64,000 nucleotides of DNA. Origin: Moorella sp. E308F (GTDB taxonomy: Bacteria; Bacillota; DSM-521; Neomoorellales; Neomoorellaceae). The translations under genes and the position numbers were made by a program. The notes below the pieces were generated by a model. It ran no database searches and had not been told where the DNA came from. It was given only the letters and a program-made list of their open reading frames with translations. The DNA is taken from contig NZ_BJKN01000001.1 of assembly GCF_006538365.1 (NCBI RefSeq), forward strand, positions 1 to 64,000. Direction: 5' to 3'. Positions 58,322 through 64,000 of this stretch are shown one piece after another. The number at the start of each line of letters is the position of its first letter. The stretch's first letter is position 1.

Positions 58322-58485
58322 GCGGAGCCAATCTTCATCTTTGCCAGTAACCCGCCAATTTTACCGCTTTCCGCCGCGCTCAAGGCCCCCCAGCCCTCCT
58401 TTTCTATTTTGTCCAGCAGGCCCAGTTCGGCGGCCACTTCCAGTTTTAAAGCCTGAGCTTCCGGATCTTCCCTTTTTTTACTCAT
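58249..58485 (-). CDS. Small acid-soluble spore protein, alpha/beta type (minor)
   Basis: A 78-residue SASP from ATG 58485 (MSKKREDPEAQALKLEVAAE): it carries ELGLLDKIEKEGWGALSAAE and GKIGGLLAKMK, the two conserved stretches of alpha/beta SASPs. It would coat spore DNA. The C-terminal 20 residues are an acidic tail (EDEEEGSP). Convergent overlap with the ytrI-like gene. Confidence 0.82.
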   Translation of the reverse strand: MSKKREDPEAQALKLEVAAELGLLDKIEKEGWGALSAAESGKIGGLLAKMKIGSAYMATVAGQPAIRDTAEDEEEGSP

Positions 58486-58515
58486 ATGAATCACCTGCAC
58501 TCTAAATCGTCTTCC

Positions 58516-59670
58516 CTACTGCTGCTCCCGCCCGTTCCTTCTCTCCCATCTATACGCTTCTTTAAGAAGTTTGCGGGCCGGGACCGGGGCCAGGCGCCTT
58601 ACAGGCGCTCTCTGCAAAGTCAGCCCGATTTCTCTTAAGGTGGAATAGGCCAGCGCTCCCAGAAGCAAGAGCCCGGCGTAACCAACCAGGGGGAAAAGGG
58701 TGGCCACCAGGCGGGAAAAGCCGAATTGCGAGGCTACCAGGGCCACAATGCTGGCTCCGATTGCCAGCCAGCGAAAACCGTTTCCTCCCGGCCGCGCTAT
58801 ACGGGCGGTAAAGCCATAGAGGCTGCTGACGGCGGTAGTATAAATCTCTGCCAGCAAAACGGCGCTGTAAACGGTACGTAAAAGAGGGGTGAAACTGCCG
58901 GCTATATGCAGCATGGGTACTTCCAGGGCCGTTACTGCCGGGGCGGTAGTTATCAGCGCCAGGGTAATGGCCATGGCCCCCAGCCCCAGGCCCAGGCCGC
59001 CCAGGGTCGCTCCCGGCAGGAGATGCTCCGGCCGGCCCAGGGCTCCCAGGGGGGCCAGGACTGCTATGGATAGGATCAGGTTATAGGAAGCATACAACAG
59101 GGCCGCCAGGGGCCAGAAGGGCACAGCAGCTCTGGGAACCTGACTCCAGGAAAGGTTGGCCAGGAGAGCAGGTAGATTTTTAGTTACCGTTAGTATGCTT
59201 ATTCCCAAGACAGAGGCTACTAAGACCGGTGCTACCAGGCTAATGGAACCGATTACCTTGTTGATGCCTGCCAGCACGGTGATTAAGGTGATAATCACCA
59301 TCAAGCTGCTGCCCAATAAACCGGGCAGGTGAAATTCCTGGCTGAAAATGGCCCCGGCACCGGCCGCCATGACGGCCAGGGCACCAAAAAGGAAGAAAGT
59401 CGTAATAATATCTACCGCCCGGCCTATCCAGGGGCCGGCGGCCCGGTGCATCACCTCCAGGTGGGATGCGGCTGCCAGTTGATGTCCCAGGCGCAGGACG
59501 GTGTAGCCAAAAAAGATAAACAGGGCCGTAGCCAGGATAAGGCCGAATACCCCCCGCAGTCCGAAGTAGCCAAAAAACTGCAGCACCTCCTGGCCGGAGG
59601 CAAAACCGGCCCCTACAACGGTGCCGATATAGGTTGCGGCGATCTGCCAGGTCGAATATTGTTTAGCCAT
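58516..59670 (-). CDS. YkvI-type membrane protein (APC superfamily-like)
   Basis: From ATG 59670 (MAKQYSTWQIAATYIGTVVGAGFASGQEVLQFFGYFG) about 385 residues with ten helices. The family is widespread in Firmicutes, without known substrate, and distantly related to amino acid transporters. The frame is open to 59742 (MAILWGSSAF...), but the extra 24 residues are not conserved. No clear ribosome binding site for either start. Confidence 0.75.
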   Translation of the reverse strand: MAKQYSTWQIAATYIGTVVGAGFASGQEVLQFFGYFGLRGVFGLILATALFIFFGYTVLRLGHQLAAASHLEVMHRAAGPWIGRAVDIITTFFLFGALAVMAAGAGAIFSQEFHLPGLLGSSLMVIITLITVLAGINKVIGSISLVAPVLVASVLGISILTVTKNLPALLANLSWSQVPRAAVPFWPLAALLYASYNLILSIAVLAPLGALGRPEHLLPGATLGGLGLGLGAMAITLALITTAPAVTALEVPMLHIAGSFTPLLRTVYSAVLLAEIYTTAVSSLYGFTARIARPGGNGFRWLAIGASIVALVASQFGFSRLVATLFPLVGYAGLLLLGALAYSTLREIGLTLQRAPVRRLAPVPARKLLKEAYRWERRNGREQQ

Positions 59671-59822
59671 GGTAAGTTTATTATGCCTTAACCGGGCCGC
59701 GAATAAACTGGTAAAAGCAGAACTCCCCCATAATATGGCCATCCTTTCGCAAATACGGTATGGTTATTAAGGGGATAGACCGGGGGCTAAAAAGCTGTTA
59801 TAGTTTTTATGGGTGATGCCTC

Positions 59823-60719
59823 TTGCTCGATACCCAGCTGCTCGTTTTCAAAGCTGTAGCCGAACAAAAGAGTTTTTCCCGGGCCGCCCGGGTATTGCAC
59901 CTGACCCAGCCGGCCATCAGCCTGCACATCCAGTCCCTGGAAGAATATTTTGGCACCCGCCTCCTGAATCGCAACAACCGCCAGGTTACCCTCACCGAGG
60001 CAGGCCGGGTCCTCTATAATTACGCCCTGGAACTGAGCAAACTATATGACGAAGCCCAAAAAGCCCTGGCCGAGGTCAGCGGGAAAGTGAAAGGACACCT
60101 GGTTGTGGGAGCTACCCTTACCATCGGCGAGTACTTTTTACCCCGTTTTACCGGGCAATTTAAACAGCAATACCCCGAGGTAGAAATAACCTTACAAATT
60201 GCCAATACCCAGGAAATCATCCGCCGGGTTTTAGCTGGTGATCTGGATTTAAGCGTCATTGAAGGCCAGGTTGAGCACCCCAACTTAATCCAGGAAGATC
60301 TCTTCCAGGACGAACTGGTGCTCATCGTTCCCCCGGGACACCCCTGGGGTAGCCGCGGGGAAGTCCGGCCAGGAGAATTGAAGGAGGAACCCCTTATCCT
60401 GCGGGAAGAGGGGTCCGGAACCAGGCAGGTAGCCGAAGCAGGTTTAAGGCAAGCAGGATTAGAACCCTCCAGCCTTAAAGTAATAATGGAATTGGGCAGT
60501 ACCCAGGCCATTAAAGAAGCTGTGGAAGCCGGGCTGGGGGTAGCCATTATCTCCCGGCTGGCAATAAGAAAAGAGAGCAGGCATAACCTGCTCCGGGAAG
60601 TAAGAATACAGGGGGCTGATTTCCGGCGTACCTTCCATCTCGCCTATAACCGTCATAAATTTCGCAGCGCCGCAACCGAAGCCTTCCTTGAGCTTTTGCG
60701 CTCCAGCCGTCCTTTTTAA
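59823..60719 (+). CDS. LysR family transcriptional regulator
   Basis: A 298-residue LysR protein starting TTG 59823 (MLDTQLLVFKAVAEQKSFSR). The HTH is SRAARVLHLTQPAISLHIQ; the effector domain (residues 90-290) starts GHLVVGATLTIGEYFLP. It resembles regulators of the CysL/YwfK type that accompany yeiH. It is convergent with the YeiH-type gene, the two ends overlapping by four bases, and probably regulates it. Confidence 0.87.
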   Translation: MLDTQLLVFKAVAEQKSFSRAARVLHLTQPAISLHIQSLEEYFGTRLLNRNNRQVTLTEAGRVLYNYALELSKLYDEAQKALAEVSGKVKGHLVVGATLTIGEYFLPRFTGQFKQQYPEVEITLQIANTQEIIRRVLAGDLDLSVIEGQVEHPNLIQEDLFQDELVLIVPPGHPWGSRGEVRPGELKEEPLILREEGSGTRQVAEAGLRQAGLEPSSLKVIMELGSTQAIKEAVEAGLGVAIISRLAIRKESRHNLLREVRIQGADFRRTFHLAYNRHKFRSAATEAFLELLRSSRPF

Positions 60720-61741
60720 CTTATCAAGCTGGCAATAACCAGCAAAAGAGTTAAACTAAGTACAACTGAACCCACCAGGCCGGTTACCAGGCCCCTGGTG
60801 CCAACCCTTTTAATCATCTCCAGGCTGACGTTGAGGCCCAAGCCGGCCATGGCCATGGTAAGGAGAAAAACCCCGCCCTGGATCAGGGTCGCTGTCAGGG
60901 AAACCGGCAGAATGGCCATGGTATTGAGGCCACTTAAGGCCAGGAAACCGAAAATAAACCATGGTACCTGCAGCTGGCGCCAGTTCCAACCGGCGCCTGT
61001 TTTATCCCGGGGGGCAAAAATTATACCCAGCAATAGAACTACCGGCACCAGGAGGGCCACTCGTCCCAGCTTTACCAGGATAGCGATATCTGTACTGGCG
61101 TTGCCGCCGACCTGGGCTGCCGCAATGACGTGGGCCAGTTCATGGAGGCTGCTGCCGGAAAATAAACCGTACTGATAAGATGTTAAATTAATTGCTGGAT
61201 AGAGAAGAGTGTAAATTATTGTAAACAGTGTACCAAGCAAGGCGATAATAGCCACCGCCACGGCAGTTTCATCGTCCCGGGACCTGACTACCGGGGCAAT
61301 GGCGGCAATGGCTGCCGCCCCACAAATGCCGGTACCGGCGGCTATGAGGGTGGCTAATTTTTTATTAAGCCCCACCTTCTGCCCCAAAAAAGTAATAACG
61401 ACCATAGCCAGGAAAATGGCAAGGACATCAAGAAAAATCACCTGCGGGCCGGCAGCAACAATTTTAGGTATATCCAGGCGCAGTCCCATAAGGATGATAC
61501 CGTAACGGAGAATTTTTTTGCCGGCGTAATTTATACCCACCTCGGCCGTTTCCGGGACGGCCATGAAGGAACGCCAGGCAATACCTAACAGAATAGCCAG
61601 TACCATGCTGCCCATGATGTTTAATACGGGCAGGGCGGCCAGTTGCCTGGCTACCAGGGCCAGAGTTATAGTCAGGCTCAGCCCCTGGATAAGCCCCAGG
61701 CCCTGATTGCCGCCTGTGGCTATAAGGCTTTTGGTAGACAT
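60716..61741 (-). CDS. YeiH family putative sulfate exporter
   Basis: A 341-residue membrane protein from ATG 61741 (MSTKSLIATGGNQGLGLIQG), AAAGGGGAGG upstream, with ten helices and motifs GTGICGAAAIAAIAPVV, SSLHELAHVIAAAQVGG. The YeiH/PSE (putative sulfate exporter) family is defined only by homology. Neighbouring LysR regulator supports an inducible efflux system. Confidence 0.82.
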   Translation of the reverse strand: MSTKSLIATGGNQGLGLIQGLSLTITLALVARQLAALPVLNIMGSMVLAILLGIAWRSFMAVPETAEVGINYAGKKILRYGIILMGLRLDIPKIVAAGPQVIFLDVLAIFLAMVVITFLGQKVGLNKKLATLIAAGTGICGAAAIAAIAPVVRSRDDETAVAVAIIALLGTLFTIIYTLLYPAINLTSYQYGLFSGSSLHELAHVIAAAQVGGNASTDIAILVKLGRVALLVPVVLLLGIIFAPRDKTGAGWNWRQLQVPWFIFGFLALSGLNTMAILPVSLTATLIQGGVFLLTMAMAGLGLNVSLEMIKRVGTRGLVTGLVGSVVLSLTLLLVIASLIS

Positions 61742-61879
61742 GCTCTTCCTCCCCTTTTGGTCAATTTTAAATCCAGGATAGCATGGGGGAGGGTATGGTG
61801 TAAAATACATAAAACTTATCACGGTCATTAGCCAGCTTTAACATTAACCTTTTACCCTGGTATTTTTTTGATTAATAGG

Positions 61880-61908
61880 TTGACAGGAATGGGTACAATA
61901 TATATAAT
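61880..61908 (+). promoter_or_regulatory. Consensus promoter of the rubrerythrin gene
   Basis: TTGACA-N17-TATAAT, a perfect sigma-A consensus, 54 bases before the ATG. Confidence 0.85.
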
Positions 61909-61962
61909 AAAACCGTAAACATTAACAGTAACCATTACTATTATTGAAGGAGGAAATTAGCA

Positions 61963-62385
61963 ATGGCAGAACTGGTCAATGATGTCAAACTGGGTGTAAC
62001 CAAGGGCACGGTAGTCGAGGATGCCGTCGAGGCCAATTTCAAAGGGGAAACCATGGAGGTTGGCCTGTATCTGGCCATGGCCCGCCAGGCCATGCGGGAA
62101 GGCTATCCCGAGGTGGCCCTGGTCCTGGAAAAAATCGCCTGGGAAGAAGCCGAGCACGCCGCCCACTTTGCCGAACTGAATGGCAAAATTAGCGCCAGCA
62201 CCAAGGAAAACCTGGAAAAGATGCTGGCCGGCGAGCTGGGAGCCAACAAAGGCAAGCGCGAAGCCGCTGTCAAGGCCAAGGAAAACAACATCGACCATGC
62301 CCACGACTTCTTTGACGAGTCCTCCCGGGACGAAGGCCGCCACGCCCTGGCCCTGGAAGGCCTGCTTAATCGCTACTTCAAGTAA
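61963..62385 (+). CDS. Rubrerythrin-type peroxidase without rubredoxin domain
   Basis: A 140-residue four-helix ferritin-like protein with diiron ligands in [31 protein letters not shown] and [15 protein letters not shown]. It lacks the C-terminal rubredoxin CxxC domain, so its electrons must come from elsewhere. It reduces H2O2 in anaerobes. Strong promoter and AAGGAGG site; followed by its own terminator. Similar short forms are called NADH peroxidase-type rubrerythrins. Confidence 0.85.
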   Translation: MAELVNDVKLGVTKGTVVEDAVEANFKGETMEVGLYLAMARQAMREGYPEVALVLEKIAWEEAEHAAHFAELNGKISASTKENLEKMLAGELGANKGKREAAVKAKENNIDHAHDFFDESSRDEGRHALALEGLLNRYFK

Positions 62386-62420
62386 ATAGGGCTGCATTAC
62401 TGAAAAGGGCGTACACACTT

Positions 62421-62448
62421 AAAGCCGGGGAATATTCCCCGGCTTTTT
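62421..62448 (+). terminator. Terminator after the rubrerythrin gene
   Basis: AAAGCCGGGG AATA TTCCCCGGCTTT: a 10-bp stem with T tract, on either strand; it also lies downstream of the convergent gerKB. Confidence 0.9.
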
Positions 62449-62472
62449 GCCTGGATTTGCCGTCCGGTGCTA

Positions 62473-63567
62473 TCAGGAAGATCCGGCGGGAGGAAAACGT
62501 ATGCTAGCAATAAGATAGAGGATTGCTGGTATAATCAGCAAGTAAGCAAAGCCCAGGGGTTGGAGGAAGAAAAAAAAGCTTTTCACTTCCAGGTTGTTCC
62601 CTGGATGCCGGGCCAGAAAATAGACCAGAGGCAACTGGTAAAAAGCCAGCAGGCGATAGTCTTTTAAATCGAACATGCGCCCGGCCAGGTAAGCGCTGGC
62701 CCAGAGAAGAGCTGCGACCGTAGGAAACGCCAGAATAATCCACAGGGAGATAAAAACCAGGCTGGTGCGTTCAATAAAGGTGCCGGCAAACTCGGCCAGC
62801 TGGGTGACACTTAACCCCGGAATTAAAGCATACTTAAGGAGCTCAATTCCTAAAACTCCCTGGCAGGTGGTCAGGACAGTGATTACGACGACCATTACCA
62901 CCAGGTAACCCCGGCTGGCAGCCTGCCAGGCTTCCCGGGGTTGCTGCAAGAATGGCACCAGGATTAGAAACAAGCTCATTTCTTCGGCATTGCTAATGCG
63001 CCAGAAGGCCAGGCGCAGGACCGGCCAGGGTCCTCTGGGTAATATTGGTAAGAAATTGTCAAAGCGAAGATGGGGCAGGACCAGTAAAAAAAGGATCATA
63101 ATCAACGGTAAAGTGACTATGATGATAATAATGCAGGCGCGCGCCAGGGGTTCCAGGCCCCGGCTGGCTAGGTAGGCTGCCGCAATAAGTAAAGATAAAA
63201 TGATAACTTCGGCCGGCGTACGCGCCAGCAGGGAATTTTTGATTACATCAGTAGTAACCCGCGTAACGTGGGCCGTCAAAGCAAGCCAGTAAAAAAGTAA
63301 ACCTAAACTCAGGGGCCAGGCCACCCAGCGGCCGGCAATTTGCCGGCTGAAGCCGAAAAAATCCTGCCGGGGAAACTTCATGGCCAGGCGGGTAAGAATG
63401 TATATTGCTCCCAGGCTGAAAAAAGTCTCCAGGGGTGAAACCAGCCACATGTCCACCCCCACCTGATCGGCTATGTCCCTGGCGCCGATTAAGGTCCCAA
63501 CTTCGATCATTGCGGCTACAGTTAAAAAGAAGGCCTCGCTGGTACCAATTCTTTCTTGCGATAGCAT
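62473..63567 (-). CDS. Spore germination protein of the GerAB/GerKB family
   Basis: A 364-residue integral membrane protein with ten helices: SEAFFLTVAAMIEVGTLIGAR, AYLASRGLEPLARAC, FWRISNAEEMSLFLILVPF. It is the B component (amino acid permease-like) of a nutrient germinant receptor. The gerKC gene is immediately upstream. Confidence 0.87.
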   Translation of the reverse strand: MLSQERIGTSEAFFLTVAAMIEVGTLIGARDIADQVGVDMWLVSPLETFFSLGAIYILTRLAMKFPRQDFFGFSRQIAGRWVAWPLSLGLLFYWLALTAHVTRVTTDVIKNSLLARTPAEVIILSLLIAAAYLASRGLEPLARACIIIIIVTLPLIMILFLLVLPHLRFDNFLPILPRGPWPVLRLAFWRISNAEEMSLFLILVPFLQQPREAWQAASRGYLVVMVVVITVLTTCQGVLGIELLKYALIPGLSVTQLAEFAGTFIERTSLVFISLWIILAFPTVAALLWASAYLAGRMFDLKDYRLLAFYQLPLVYFLARHPGNNLEVKSFFFFLQPLGFAYLLIIPAILYLIASIRFPPAGSS

Positions 63568-64000
63568 TTAGCTCACCATTCCTGTACCCCTGATGCTTAC
63601 CTTTACCTGTACAGTAACCGGTAGACTGGGGTATATTTGCCGCCACTGCCCTTTCATAGCTTCCCACTGGTGCGGCCTAACTTTTTCCACCTTGCGACCA
63701 AAGCCCAGTACATCAGCCTGGTACTGTTGCTGTAACTTGCCCAGTACCTCCCTGATACGCTCCTCCATTAGTCTGGCCGCCCTGTTTTCCACTTGCTGCA
63801 GGTCGCCAGCTGCAAACAACCTGGGATTGCCCATTTTTTCAGCTATTTTACCTTCAACCTTTATTTTTATAGTAAAACTTAATTTATCTTCTTCTATTAC
63901 AGGCTTTACTTGCGCCTGGAGCTTATTAAATTCTACACTTAATGTTTGCTGTAACTCCGGTACCGGTACTACTAGAATGTCGCAACCTTTAGTTTCCCCG
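63568..64000 (-). CDS. Ger(x)C family spore germination protein, C-terminal part
   Basis: The frame is open to the window edge, so the N-terminus, with its lipobox, lies outside. Visible: a repeat-rich C-terminal domain (GKIAEKMGNPRLFAAGDLQQ and VKVSIRGTGMVS). C component of a GerA-type receptor, with gerKB downstream and overlapping end to start. Confidence 0.82.
   Translation of the reverse strand, partial: GETKGCDILVVPVPELQQTLSVEFNKLQAQVKPVIEEDKLSFTIKIKVEGKIAEKMGNPRLFAAGDLQQVENRAARLMEERIREVLGKLQQQYQADVLGFGRKVEKVRPHQWEAMKGQWRQIYPSLPVTVQVKVSIRGTGMVS

Noticed and set aside
1-64000. CRISPR array, rRNA operon or complete insertion sequence
   Set aside because: No regularly spaced repeats, rRNA-like stretches or transposase reading frames were seen in either strand.

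Overview
The window looks like chromosome of a thermophilic, endospore-forming, strictly anaerobic Firmicute, most like an acetogen of the Moorella group (inference from gene content; no 16S rRNA is present). Supporting genes are spore genes (ytrH, an alpha/beta-type SASP, gerKB/gerKC), the oxygen-free class III ribonucleotide reductase, heterodisulfide-reductase-type flavoproteins, an FmdE protein, and molybdenum/tungsten, selenium, iron and zinc handling genes. TTGACA-N17-TATAAT-like promoters and G-rich ribosome binding sites are common. Layout: (1) 0-0.95 kb carries a plasmid/ICE-type RepA gene next to an isolated 3' half of a tRNA-Leu, which looks like the edge of an integrated element. 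(2) 1-14 kb is a metal and cofactor region in visible decay. Intact parts are DUF134, FmdE, a zinc transporter (znuABC) between two Fur-family regulators, IscU, an MBL hydrolase, FmdB, a zinc-ribbon protein and a MOSC protein. Between them lie truncated or frameshifted cbiM, fecCD, malQ, DUF1847 (two copies), a radical SAM/SPASM gene, an MFS transporter and an ECF S component. (3) 14-22 kb holds a radical SAM protein, DUF4405, an NADH-oxidase-like flavoprotein, an HD-GYP protein, DUF2325, the feoAAB iron operon behind a Fur box (with a short unlisted FeoB-associated Cys-rich gene), one dead and one intact toxin-antitoxin pair. (4) 22-29 kb holds a molybdate/tungstate transporter with DUF364 behind a Moco/Tuco-type riboswitch and terminator, then a selenium/sulfur cluster (tusA, sugar kinase, DUF3343, yedE). 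(5) 29-38 kb holds a second zinc/manganese-type ABC transporter with a methyltransferase and an uncharacterised 5' leader, a FadH-like oxidoreductase, and nrdDG behind a cobalamin riboswitch. (6) 38-45 kb is a possible electron-bifurcation locus: a DsrK/HdrCB-like protein, a tandem HdrA fused to MvhD, and an NADH-oxidase-like flavoprotein, preceded by two divergent MerR regulators with a Cys-rich tail. (7) 45-58 kb is core: a deacetylase-like protein, minC, DUF169, a pyruvate/oxaloacetate carboxyltransferase, pyk, pfkA, a small protein, mtrB (TRAP), coaD and dnaE. (8) 57-64 kb holds sporulation genes, YkvI, a LysR regulator next to YeiH, a rubrerythrin and the gerKB/gerKC spore germination genes, the last running off the end. 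The common thread is metal and redox cofactor supply (Zn, Fe, Mo/W, Se, B12) with several RNA-based switches. No rRNA genes, CRISPR arrays or complete insertion sequences were seen.
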